From contig NZ_KL591003.1 of the NCBI RefSeq assembly GCF_000716335.1, forward strand, positions 444,261 to 508,260: a DNA stretch of 64,000 bases. Direction: 5' to 3'. The position numbers and the translations under genes are program-made. Every line of letters starts with the position of its first letter. The stretch's first letter is position 1. The notes below the pieces were generated by a model. That model worked only from the letters and a program-made list of their open reading frames with translations. It was not told the DNA's origin and made no database searches. This stretch comes from Streptomyces sp. NRRL S-118. Its GTDB lineage: Bacteria > Actinomycetota > Actinomycetes > Streptomycetales > Streptomycetaceae. This document shows positions 8,745 to 16,317 of this stretch, piece after piece.

Positions 8745-9302
8745 ATGGGCATGTTGGGCGACAGCCTCGACCGGGCGGCGGAGCACACGTTCACGCGGCC
8801 GATCCCGAAGACGGCCCCCGCGCAGGTCCGGTTCCTGGTCAGGAGCGAAAAGGGGTCCACGCGCGCGGTGGCCGGGCGTCTGGGCGTCTCGCAGCGCACG
8901 GTGGAGCGGTACGTCAAAGGCGAGATCAAGCAGCCGCGCCCCGAGCTCGCCGCCCGGCTCGTCGCCGAGGTCCGCAGGAGCTGGCAGCCGCGGGTCCGGC
9001 AGCGGGCGCGGGAAGCGGCCGCGACGACCGGCGGCATCGTGATCGAGACGCGCGCCCGGTTCGGGTTCACCGCGGCGCCCGGCTCGACCGACGACAGCCG
9101 CCTGCGCCTGATCACCCAGCACCTGCCGCCGGCGTACGCGGCACGCCTCTTCGACGCCCGGGAGGCGGGCGCGACCGAACGGGAACTGCGGGACATCGCC
9201 GCGGAGGGGCTCCAGGAGCAGTACTTCAAGGACGGCGGCCGCCGCGCGTCCGGCCTCCAGGTCGAGTTCACGGACATCGACTACGTGGAGCTCGACTACT
9301 AG
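8745..9302 (+). CDS. tpg: Telomere terminal protein Tpg
   Basis: At 185 aa it matches the length of Streptomyces terminal proteins, which are covalently bound to the 5' ends of linear replicons and prime end patching. It has an HTH at about 40-62 (VAGRLGVSQRTVERYVKGE), the basic RVRQRAR stretch, and GIVIETRARFGFTAAPG followed by STDDSRLR. Thr115 in GSTDD is the obvious equivalent of the priming threonine (about position 114) described in other Tpgs. It is coupled to tap (9-bp gap). Confidence 0.92.
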   Translation: MGMLGDSLDRAAEHTFTRPIPKTAPAQVRFLVRSEKGSTRAVAGRLGVSQRTVERYVKGEIKQPRPELAARLVAEVRRSWQPRVRQRAREAAATTGGIVIETRARFGFTAAPGSTDDSRLRLITQHLPPAYAARLFDAREAGATERELRDIAAEGLQEQYFKDGGRRASGLQVEFTDIDYVELDY

Positions 9303-9384
9303 CCGGCAGGTGTCCCGTCGACCAGGCAGGCCCAGTGAGCGGGTGAGCCCGGGCACCACAGTCGTCACCGAGGCAGGCCTGTCG

Positions 9385-9756
9385 TCACGTCGCGTCAGTG
9401 GCCGGCTCTGCCGGGAGCTCGCTCCTCGCGACGCCGGTGCAGGCCAGTACCGCGGTGGCGGTGGCGTCGAGGAAGAGCATGAACGTCCAGGACCTGTCGG
9501 CCGCGTCGATGCGCCCTGTGCGGAGAGGCTCGTCCGCTGCACGGGAAAGGATGTCGACGGTGGTGGCGAGGGCCAGCGTCTGCTGGCCGCGCCTCTGGGT
9601 GATACGGAGCCGCCTCCGGTAGGTACGTGCCAGGCGGTCGGCGGGAACCAGGCCGTCCCAGACGACGAGGGTTCCGCCGGCGTTCAACGCGTGGCGTGCG
9701 GGTCCACATGCCGTTGTCTGCTCACCGAGCATCTCGGCGAGCCCGTCGCGCGTCAC
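9385..9756 (-). CDS. Hypothetical protein, 123 aa
   Basis: The frame is convergent with tpg. It encodes a protein with a GGTLVVWDGLVPADRLARTYRRR core, RRGQQTLALATTVDILSRAADEP, and a hydrophobic SWTFMLFLDATATAVLACTGVA end. Codon use fits the GC3 bias of the region. I do not recognise the family. The ATG chosen is the only in-frame start giving this length. It could be the remnant of a larger gene, because the 276 bp upstream contain no recognisable continuation. Confidence 0.45.
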   Translation of the reverse strand: MTRDGLAEMLGEQTTACGPARHALNAGGTLVVWDGLVPADRLARTYRRRLRITQRRGQQTLALATTVDILSRAADEPLRTGRIDAADRSWTFMLFLDATATAVLACTGVARSELPAEPATDAT

Positions 9757-10032
9757 GCCCCGGCCTCGTGCCAGGACGGCTGCTGATGGAGCGTCCGCGA
9801 CAAGTGGCCCACCTCCTCGGTGACAACCAGGCTGCCTCGGCCCGGCTCTTCCGCCAGCCTATGCGGCTCCGCCGGTGACACCTGACGAGCCTCGGCCGAG
9901 CGGGGTCCGGTGCGTGCGCCGGCGACCGACGACGACGCCGGGCGGTGCCTCCCGTGTCCGACGGGCCACGGGGAGGACGCGGGTGCCGGGCCGCGTGCAC
10001 CCGTCAGGGTCCGCGGGCCGGGCCCCGGGGGC

Positions 10033-10788
10033 CTACCGGGCTTCCGCTCCCGGGAGCCGGCCGGGGGCGGACAGCTGGTGCGCGAAACGGCGGACCGCGT
10101 CCGTGAAGGCGTCGGGGGCGTCGAAGTTGGCGAGGTGCCGTGCGTGCGGGATCAGTTCGATGCGGGCGTGCGGGTGGGCGCGGGCGAAGTCCGCTTCCCC
10201 GGACCGGAACACGGTGTCCTTCTCCCCGTTCAGGATGAGCACGGGAGCCGCCACGTGGCGCATGGCGTCCGCGTCGAAGCGCCCGAGGACCTCGCCCCAG
10301 GCGGCGGGCAGGGTGTGGAAGGCGTAGCCGGAACGGATGGTCTCCTCCACCACCTCCGGCGGGTAGAGGCGCCGCAGCATCCAGTCGTTCCACCGGGCGA
10401 GGCGGTCCGCCGGAACACGGGGCACGAGCCCGGCGATCCACCGGTACGGCGCCGCCCACCCGCCGCGGGTCGACGCGCTGGCCCCGGCGAGGACCAGGCC
10501 GCGCAGCAGCTCGGGGCGGCACCGCGCGAACTCCAGCGCCGCGTAGCCGCCGAGCGAGTGACCGACGACCAGGGCGGGCCCCCGGTCGAGCGAGTCGACG
10601 GCGGCGGCGATGATCCCCGTCGCCGCGGCCAGGCTCCAGGGCTCGTCGGAGCGGGCGCCGTGGCCGGGCAGGTCGACGGCCGCCACCGGGAAGTCGTCCC
10701 GCAACGCCGTAAGTTGCGGGCTCCACTGGCCCGCGCTGAACCGCGTTCCGTGGACGAAGACGATGGGCGGTCCGTCCGCCTCGTTCAT
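10033..10788 (-). CDS. Alpha/beta hydrolase
   Basis: This is a 251-aa alpha/beta-hydrolase fold protein. The oxyanion segment VHGTRFSAGQW is near residue 12, the nucleophile elbow GHSLGG is near 77, an acid candidate lies in LNGEKDTVF, and the catalytic histidine lies in HARHLANFDAPDAF near the C-terminus. The substrate is unknown. It stands alone between a hypothetical gene and the toxin-antitoxin pair. Confidence 0.88.
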   Translation of the reverse strand: MNEADGPPIVFVHGTRFSAGQWSPQLTALRDDFPVAAVDLPGHGARSDEPWSLAAATGIIAAAVDSLDRGPALVVGHSLGGYAALEFARCRPELLRGLVLAGASASTRGGWAAPYRWIAGLVPRVPADRLARWNDWMLRRLYPPEVVEETIRSGYAFHTLPAAWGEVLGRFDADAMRHVAAPVLILNGEKDTVFRSGEADFARAHPHARIELIPHARHLANFDAPDAFTDAVRRFAHQLSAPGRLPGAEAR

Positions 10789-10861
10789 GGTCCCCCCCGA
10801 CGTCCGGCCGGTGCGCCGCGATCGGCGCGTACGGCGCCGACTTCAGTCGTCCGTGCGGGTG

Positions 10862-11233
10862 TCACAGGCTCCACTGGCGCAGCTCTTCCGCGATGGCCCG
10901 TACGTCCGCCTCGCCCGCCTTCACCAGGCGCGCCAGGTCCCGGACCTGCTCGGGCGACGTGACCACCTTGAGGCCGCAGGCGACGAGGTAGCCGTACGCG
11001 ACGGCCGAGGCGAACATGGCGTTGGAGTGCTCCAGGGCCGGGACGTGCAGCAGCAGTTGGAGGAGTGCGGCGGCGCGGGCGTGCGGGTCGGCGTAGACCG
11101 GGGTGCCGAAGATCCCGGCGTCGTGCCGTGCCACGGCCGCGACGAGCGCGCCCCAGTCGGTGACCTGGGGGTCGCCCGGCGTCTTGTGCTCGGCGATCAT
11201 GAGGAGCCAGGCGAGGTCGATGGAGAGGCTCAT
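10862..11233 (-). CDS. Fic/Doc-like toxin component with degenerate active-site motif
   Basis: The 123-aa protein aligns by eye with Doc: DWGALVAAVARHDAGIFGTPVYADPHARAAALL corresponds to the Doc N-terminal helices, and VRAIAEEL to its C-terminus. In place of the Fic motif HPFxDGNKR it has VPALEHSNAM, so the catalytic His, Asp and Arg are missing. An RHH protein gene lies just upstream on the same strand, giving the usual antitoxin-toxin order. Whether it still modifies a target is doubtful; it may act differently or be inactive. Confidence 0.7.
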   Translation of the reverse strand: MSLSIDLAWLLMIAEHKTPGDPQVTDWGALVAAVARHDAGIFGTPVYADPHARAAALLQLLLHVPALEHSNAMFASAVAYGYLVACGLKVVTSPEQVRDLARLVKAGEADVRAIAEELRQWSL

Positions 11234-11262
11234 CCGTGAACCGCCGCCGGATCCTCCGCCGC

Positions 11263-11310
11263 GACCGGCATCACCAGGGGCCCGTCGGCGCCGACCGGCA
11301 TCACCAGGGG
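11263..11310 (+). repeat. 30-bp-period direct repeat between antitoxin and toxin genes
   Basis: An 18-bp unit, GACCGGCATCACCAGGGG, occurs at 11263-11280 and 11293-11310; with its flanks the unit is about 30 bp, differing mainly by one base. It lies in the 121-bp gap between the antitoxin stop and the toxin start, on the transcribed strand of the pair. It may be simple slippage or a regulatory element. Confidence 0.8.
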
Positions 11311-11354
11311 CTCGTCGGCGGCCTCGGCGACCGCCCTGCCCGGTGCGGCTCCGG

Positions 11355-11615
11355 TCACCGCTCGCCCTGCGGGCGCGGCCGTTCCCCCTTGGCCCGCGGC
11401 GGACGGTCCGCCGGGAACTCCTCGGCGAAGACCGCTTCGTACTGCTTCATGAAGTCGGCAGCCGCCTCCACGAAGGTGCGCCCCACCTCGCCCGCGTCCT
11501 GCTGGACGAGTTCCTCGATGTACCGGTTCACGCTGACGCCCCGCTGCTGCGCCCGGCGGCGGGCGGCTTCCGCGGTGGCTTCGTCCACGCGAACGTTCAG
11601 CTGCGTCTTGGCCAC
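11355..11615 (-). CDS. Ribbon-helix-helix antitoxin
   Basis: This 86-aa protein begins AKTQLNVRVDEATAEAARRRAQQRGVSVNRYIEELV, a typical Arc/MetJ ribbon-helix-helix DNA-binding domain (residues 2-38). A C-terminal acidic then basic tail probably binds the toxin. It is the first gene of a leftward pair with the Fic/Doc-like protein and most likely autoregulates that promoter. Confidence 0.8.
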   Translation of the reverse strand: MAKTQLNVRVDEATAEAARRRAQQRGVSVNRYIEELVQQDAGEVGRTFVEAAADFMKQYEAVFAEEFPADRPPRAKGERPRPQGER

Positions 11616-11700
11616 TCCCTCACGCTAGCGCTGCCGCGCTAGCACCGGCAAGAGTAGGCGGACCCGAGCTGGGCAGGGTGAGTCCGATGGAGGTGGGTTC

Positions 11701-11862
11701 ATGACAACAGAGTTCCGTTTCGGTGTGAACCCGGTGGCGCCCGCCGCGGGCGTTGCCGCGCGGGAGGCGACGTGCCGTTGCGCCGAGGACCCCGGTCACG
11801 ACGTCATCCTCGTGCCCGGCAACCCGGGGATGACGGCCCCCTTCGCGGCGCTCATCGCATGA
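11701..11862 (+). pseudogene. N-terminal remnant of a luciferase-like (LLM class) monooxygenase
   Basis: A 53-residue ORF starting at ATG 11701 reads TEFRFGVNPVAP, then EATCRCAEDPGHDVILVPGNPGMTAPFAALIA and a stop. This is the beginning of an F420/flavin-dependent LLM oxidoreductase, a family of about 300 aa in which the equivalent text is roughly RFGVN...CRxAEExGYDVxLVPDHLGMPAPFPAL. The rest of the barrel is absent and a GNAT gene follows immediately. It is therefore a truncated relic. Confidence 0.65.
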
Positions 11863-11879
11863 AGGACCTTGATGACGAC

Positions 11880-12314
11880 ATGAACGATCTGGTGATACGC
11901 ACCGCCGGGCCGGGCGACCTCGACGCGGTTCTCGCGTTCTGGAAGTCCGCCGCCGAGGGGACCAGCATCAGCGACGACCGCGAGGGCGTCGAGCGCCTGA
12001 TCGCCCGGGACCCGGAGGCGCTGATCCTCGCGGAGCGCGCCGGTGAGCTCGCGGGCACCGTCATCGCCGGCTTCGACGGCTGGCGCTGCCACCTCTACCG
12101 GCTGGCCGTCCACCCCGGCCACCGGCGCCGGGGCATCGGCGCGGCGCTCCTCGCGGCCGCCGAGGAGCGTTTCGTACGGCTCGGCGGCCGGCGCGGGGAC
12201 GCCATGGTGCTGGACCGCAACGAACTCGCACAGCACGCATGGCGGGCATCGGGGTATGCGCCGCAGGAGGAGTGGAGCCGCTGGGTGAAGCCGCTCGACG
12301 GCCGGCCCTCCTAG
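11880..12314 (+). CDS. GNAT family N-acetyltransferase
   Basis: A single-domain GNAT of 144 aa with the acetyl-CoA-binding motif HPGHRRRGIGAALL near residue 75 and LYRLAV just before it. The substrate is unknown; the form resembles stand-alone Streptomyces acetyltransferases. The start could be ATG 11859 or 11880. I chose 11880 because an AAGGA lies about 12 bp upstream, while the earlier ATG is buried in the pseudogene end. Confidence 0.85.
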   Translation: MNDLVIRTAGPGDLDAVLAFWKSAAEGTSISDDREGVERLIARDPEALILAERAGELAGTVIAGFDGWRCHLYRLAVHPGHRRRGIGAALLAAAEERFVRLGGRRGDAMVLDRNELAQHAWRASGYAPQEEWSRWVKPLDGRPS

Positions 12315-12460
12315 CATTTTGCCGACCCTTTACCATGGTGGACATTCACACGTGCACCACCGACCGAAAGGCGTGAGCGTCCGCCCATGGGCGAGCCTCC
12401 CCGTACTCGACATCGCGCGTTCCTCCCCGCCCTGTCCGACGATGGGACGGAGGTGAACCG

Positions 12461-13939
12461 ATGACCGAAGTGCTTCTGCTCGCCGTGGCGCTGCTGCTCT
12501 GTGTGGCCTGCGGTGCCTTCGTGGCGGCCGAATTCTCGCTCACGACGGTCGAGCGCAGCGAACTCGAACGGGCCGTGGAGCGGGGTGAGCGCGGCGCGCC
12601 CGGTGCCCTGAAGGCCGTGCGCTCCCTCACCTTCCAGCTCTCCGGCGCCCAGCTCGGCATCACCGTCACGAACCTGATCGTCGGCATGCTCTCCGAACCG
12701 TCGATCGCCAAGCTCATCCGGGGGCCGCTCCAGGACATCGGGCTGTCGGCGTCCACCGCGTCCTCGATCGCCCTGGTGCTGGGCACGGGCCTGTCGACCG
12801 TCGTCCTGATGGTCATCGGTGAACTGGTCCCGAAGAACTGGGCCATCTCCTCGCCGCTGGGCGTCGCCAAGGTCGTCGCCACCCCGCAGCGGATCTTCAG
12901 CGCCGCGTTCCGGCCGCTGATCGGGCACCTCAACAACACGGCCAACCGGCTGGTGCGCCGGCTCGGCCTGGAACCCGCCGAGGAGCTCGCCTCGGCGCGC
13001 AGTCCGCAGGAGCTGGTGGCCCTGGCCCGGCACTCCGCCAAGGAGGGCGCCCTGGAGGCGGACACGGCCGAGCTGTTCGTCCGCACCCTGAACCTGGCCG
13101 AGCTCACCGCGGAGAACGTCATGACCCCGCGCGTCCAGGTCACCGCCCTGGAGGCACAGGCCACCGCCGAGGACGTCGCCAACGCCACGCGCGCGACCGG
13201 ACTGTCCCGCTTCCCGGTGTACCGGGGCAGCCTCGACTCCGTCATCGGGACGGCCCACATCAAGGACGTCCTGGCGGTGCCCGCCGGGGAGCGGCTGCGC
13301 AGGCCGGTCACCGAGCTGCTGCGCGAGCCGCTCCTCGTACCGGAGTCGCTCACCGTGGACCGGCTGCTCGACCGGCTCTCCGGGAAGCAGACCATGGCCG
13401 TGGTCATCGACGAGTACGGCGGCACGGCCGGCGTCGTGACGCTGGAGGACATCGTCGAGGAGGTCGTCGGCGAGGTACGCGACGAGCACGACCCGCACGA
13501 GACCCCCGACCTGGTACGGGCGGGCGAGGACGCCGACGGGCGGCTGCTGTGGTCGGCGGACGGCGCCGCCCGCACCGACCAGCTGGAGACCATCGGGCTG
13601 CGCGTGCCGGAGGGCCCGTACGAGACTCTCGCCGGGCTCATCGCCACCACGCTGGGCCGCATACCGGCCGTCGGCGACCGCCTGGAACTGGCCGGATGGC
13701 GGCTGGACGTCATGGACGCCACCGGGCGCCGGGCCGCTCGGGTGCTGCTCCACGCGCCCGAGGAAGGCCCGGACACGGACGGCGACGGCACGGCCGGGCC
13801 GGCCGCCGCGTCGCACGCCCACAAGCACGGGCACCGTCACGGCCACAAGCACGGGCACGGGCAGGAAGCCGGGCGGCCCGGGGAGCGGCAGGCCGGCGCC
13901 GGACGACGGAGCGACCGGGACGGGGAGGCGGGCCGATGA
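12461..13939 (+). CDS. CNNM/CorC-type hemolysin-family transporter with CBS domains, His-rich tail
   Basis: This 492-aa protein starts with a DUF21/CNNM membrane domain (hydrophobic segments around 1-25, 60-85, 95-125, then GELVPKNWA). It continues with a paired CBS region (NVMTPRVQV, GLSRFPVYRG, AVVIDEYGGTAGVVTLEDIVEEVVGE) and a CorC_HlyC transporter-associated domain. Family members transport Mg2+ or related ions. The C-terminus carries HAHKHGHRHGHKHGHG, a likely metal-binding tail. It overlaps the next paralogue by 4 bp. Confidence 0.92.
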   Translation: MTEVLLLAVALLLCVACGAFVAAEFSLTTVERSELERAVERGERGAPGALKAVRSLTFQLSGAQLGITVTNLIVGMLSEPSIAKLIRGPLQDIGLSASTASSIALVLGTGLSTVVLMVIGELVPKNWAISSPLGVAKVVATPQRIFSAAFRPLIGHLNNTANRLVRRLGLEPAEELASARSPQELVALARHSAKEGALEADTAELFVRTLNLAELTAENVMTPRVQVTALEAQATAEDVANATRATGLSRFPVYRGSLDSVIGTAHIKDVLAVPAGERLRRPVTELLREPLLVPESLTVDRLLDRLSGKQTMAVVIDEYGGTAGVVTLEDIVEEVVGEVRDEHDPHETPDLVRAGEDADGRLLWSADGAARTDQLETIGLRVPEGPYETLAGLIATTLGRIPAVGDRLELAGWRLDVMDATGRRAARVLLHAPEEGPDTDGDGTAGPAAASHAHKHGHRHGHKHGHGQEAGRPGERQAGAGRRSDRDGEAGR

Positions 13940-14952
13940 CCGCGATCCAGCTGCTGATCGGCTTCCTCACGCTGGTCGTGAACGCCTTTTTCGTCGGCGC
14001 CGAGTTCGCCCTGATCTCCGTGCGCCGCAGTCAGATCGAGCCCGAGGCCGAGGCGGGGAACCGCCGGGCCCGCAGCGTCATCTGGGGCCTGGAGCACGTC
14101 TCCGCCCTGCTCGCCGCGGCGCAGCTCGGCATCACGCTGTCCACCCTGGTCCTCGGCGTGGTCGCGGAGCCCGCCATCGCACACCTGCTGGAGCCGGTGT
14201 TCGACGCGATCGGCGTGCCGCACGGGCTGGTGCACCCGATCTCGTTCGTGATCGCCCTGTCGGTGGCCACCTACCTGCACATGCTGCTGGGCGAGATGGT
14301 GCCGAAGAACATCGCGCTCGCCGAGCCGACGCGGCTGGCCCTGCTGCTGGGGCCGCCGCTGGTGGCGCTGACCAGGGCGCTGCGCCCGGTCATCTTCACG
14401 ATCAACGCGTTCGCCAACGCCGTGCTGAAGCTGCTGAGAGTCGAAACGCGGGACGAGGTCTCGGCGACGTTCTCGGACGACGAGCTGGCGCGGATGGTGA
14501 CGGACGCCAGCCACGCCGGACTGCTGGACGACCGGGCGACCGAGCGGTTGCACGACGCGCTGGAGCTGGGACGCCGTCCGGTGAGCGACGTGGTGATGCC
14601 GGTGGAGCGCGTGGTGTACGCGCGGGTCGGCACCACCCCCGCGGAGCTGGAGCAGTTGTCGGCCACCTCCGGGTTCTCGCGCTTTCCGGTGGTGGACACC
14701 ACCCGCGGCATCCTCGGCTACCTCCATGTGAAGGACGCGCTGGACGTGATGCCGCGCGACCTGCCGTTCCCGGTGTCGGCCATGCGGCCGATCGCGCGCG
14801 TGCGGGCCGCCACGCCGCTGGACGACGTGCTGACGGCGATGCGGCGCAGCCGTACGCATCTGGCGGCGGTCCTGGACGAGAACGGCAAGCTGGCCGGGCT
14901 CGTCACGATGGAGGACGTGCTGCGGGAGCTGGTGGGCCGGCCCGCGGGCTGA
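13936..14952 (+). CDS. CNNM-type membrane protein with CBS pair (paralogue of preceding gene)
   Basis: A 338-aa protein with the same build as its neighbour: DUF21 membrane domain with GEMVPKNIALAEPTRLA, then two CBS domains (DVVMPVERV, GFSRFPVVDT, AAVLDENGKLAGLVTMEDVLRELVG). It lacks the C-terminal CorC_HlyC domain and the His tail. The ATG overlaps the upstream stop. Tandem CNNM pairs suggest a heteromeric transporter, which is an inference from arrangement. Confidence 0.9.
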   Translation: MTAIQLLIGFLTLVVNAFFVGAEFALISVRRSQIEPEAEAGNRRARSVIWGLEHVSALLAAAQLGITLSTLVLGVVAEPAIAHLLEPVFDAIGVPHGLVHPISFVIALSVATYLHMLLGEMVPKNIALAEPTRLALLLGPPLVALTRALRPVIFTINAFANAVLKLLRVETRDEVSATFSDDELARMVTDASHAGLLDDRATERLHDALELGRRPVSDVVMPVERVVYARVGTTPAELEQLSATSGFSRFPVVDTTRGILGYLHVKDALDVMPRDLPFPVSAMRPIARVRAATPLDDVLTAMRRSRTHLAAVLDENGKLAGLVTMEDVLRELVGRPAG

Positions 14953-14961
14953 GACCCGCCC

Positions 14962-15336
14962 TCACGAGCCGCCCCGGCCCGTAGGACCCGGGGCGGCGGC
15001 CGGCGGCGCCGGGGAGTGGCCGCACGGTGGCGGCGTCCGCCCGGGGCGGCGGACGGGACGCTGCGGACACCCCTGGTACCGGGTGGCCGAGGACCACGCG
15101 TCGACGAGCGTGCGGTCGCCGCGGACGGCGAGCCGCCGGTCGTGGGCGCGGTAGCGGCCGTAGAGGTACAGGAGCAGGTCGCCGGCGCTCGCGCGGACCG
15201 TCGCGGTCGCTTCCACGGCGGCGCGGGCCTCGCGCCTCCAGGAGAAGCCGCCCCCGCCGAGCGTGATCGTCCACCCGGCGGTTCCGTCGGTGGCGCACAG
15301 CCGCAGTACGTCACCGTCCCGCCCGAGCTGCGACAC
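14962..15336 (-). pseudogene. Truncated maleylpyruvate-isomerase-family gene (MDMPI_C domain only)
   Basis: The 124-aa frame contains LRLCATDGTAGWTITLGGGGFSWRREARAAVEATATVRASAGDLLLYLYGR followed by LAVRGDRTLVDAW. That is the C-terminal domain of mycothiol-dependent DinB-like maleylpyruvate isomerase family proteins (normally about 200-260 aa). The DinB-like N-terminal domain is missing, because the divergent SGNH hydrolase starts only 48 bp away. After the domain the frame drifts into Pro/Arg-rich text. It is probably a decayed gene, though a short expressed protein cannot be excluded. Confidence 0.6.
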
Positions 15337-15383
15337 CGGTTCCTCCGGACCCGCGCGACCCTACGCGATACGATCACTCCGCC

Positions 15384-16175
15384 ATGGAGATGAATGCCAC
15401 CTACAACAGTTTCGTCGCGGTGGGCGACAGCTTCACCGAGGGAATGTCGGACCTGCTGCCCGACGGCTCGTACCGGGGCTGGGCCGACCTGCTGGCGGCG
15501 CGGCTCGCCGCCCGTACGCCCGGGTTCCGGTACGCGAACCTCGCCGTCCGCGGCAAGTTGATCCGCCAGATCGTCGAGGAGCAGGTGGACCTCGCGGCAG
15601 CCATGAAGGCCGACGTGGTCACGCTGGTCGGCGGGCTCAACGACACCCTGCGCCCGAAGTGCGACATGGGGCGCGTGCGCGGGCTGCTGGAGGAGGCGGT
15701 CGAGCGGCTCGCACCGTCGTGCGGGCAGCTCGTGCTGATGCGCAGCCCCGGCCGCAACGGTCCGGTCATGGAGCGGTTCCGGCCACGCATGGAGGCGCTC
15801 TTCTCGTACGTCGACGAACTGGCGGCGCGGCACGGCGCGCTGGTGATCGACCTGTACGGCGCCGAGGTGCTGGGCGACCAGCGGATGTGGGACGTGGACC
15901 GGCTCCACCTGACCGCCGAGGGACACCGGCGGGTGGCGGAGGCCGTGTGGCAGGCGCTGGGCCTGGCGGCCGAGGAGGACTGGCGGGCTCCGCTGCCGCC
16001 GGCCGTGCGGACGGGCTGGCTGGACCGGCGGGCGGCTGATGTGCGGTTCGCGCGACGGCATCTGGGCCCGTGGATAGGGCGGCGGCTGACGGGCCGCTCC
16101 TCCGGCGACGGGCGTCCGGCGAAGCGGCCGGAGCTGCTGCCGTACCTGCCGGCCGACGAGCCGGCGTCCTCGTAG
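15384..16175 (+). CDS. SGNH/GDSL hydrolase
   Basis: This 263-aa SGNH-fold esterase/lipase-like protein has block I VAVGDSFTEG (nucleophile Ser near residue 16), Gly in LAVRGKL (block II), block III GGLNDT with Asn, and block V DRLHLT with the Asp/His pair. No signal peptide is seen, so it is probably cytoplasmic. The native chromosome presumably had purB directly downstream; the integrated element now separates them. Confidence 0.9.
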   Translation: MEMNATYNSFVAVGDSFTEGMSDLLPDGSYRGWADLLAARLAARTPGFRYANLAVRGKLIRQIVEEQVDLAAAMKADVVTLVGGLNDTLRPKCDMGRVRGLLEEAVERLAPSCGQLVLMRSPGRNGPVMERFRPRMEALFSYVDELAARHGALVIDLYGAEVLGDQRMWDVDRLHLTAEGHRRVAEAVWQALGLAAEEDWRAPLPPAVRTGWLDRRAADVRFARRHLGPWIGRRLTGRSSGDGRPAKRPELLPYLPADEPASS

Positions 16176-16214
16176 CAAACCACAAACCGCACCGTGGCGC
16201 TGGCCTGCAGAAAC

Positions 16215-16234
16215 CGCCAGTAGAATCTGGTCAC
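16215..16234 (+). other. attL of the integrated element; carries the displaced native purB -10
   Basis: The sequence CGCCAG-TAGAAT-CTGGTCAC here pairs with CGCCAG-GTAAACT-CTGGTCAC at 31941-31961. The longest identical block is TCTGGTCAC (16226-16234 and 31953-31961), which I take as the minimal common core. The part left of the core is chromosomal. It contains TAGAAT (16221-16226), a good -10, which in the uninterrupted chromosome would lie 8 nt upstream of the purB GTG. CCAG and CTGG form an inverted repeat around it. The exact crossover is unproven. Confidence 0.65.
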
Positions 16235-16286
16235 TGTTCTGCACCAGGAACTATCATCGCAGGTCAGGGGCCATGCGGGCGGTCAT

Positions 16287-16317
16287 GTGAGAGACCGTTT
16301 CTCACAATCTCTCACAA
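16287..16317 (+). repeat. TCTCACAA repeats at the left end (candidate integrase arm sites)
   Basis: TCTCACAA occurs at 16300-16307 and 16310-16317, 10 bp apart, with an inverted GTGAGAGA at 16287-16294. The second copy overlaps the int stop codon. Similar TCTCACA pairs occur at the right end (31842-31848, 31853-31859), 11 bp apart. Their location beside attL and attR and their one-helical-turn spacing suit arm-type binding sites of a tyrosine integrase or its excisionase. This is an inference. Confidence 0.5.

Noticed and set aside
9875..10962. Plus-strand frame of 350 codons over the hydrolase gene
   Set aside because: Antisense to a hydrolase with clear catalytic motifs; Gly/Arg/Val-rich with no domain.
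11236..11642. Plus-strand frames across the 30-bp repeat (11236-11628, 11103-11642)
   Set aside because: They are antisense to the RHH antitoxin gene and have shadow-type composition.
13801..13870. CRISPR-like short repeats in the His-rich region
   Set aside because: The repeat is a coding CACGGGCAC-type run for a metal-binding tail; no spacer structure.
16201..16260. tRNA gene or tRNA 3' end as the integration site
   Set aside because: No cloverleaf-compatible sequence was found near either att site; the shared core coincides with the purB start.
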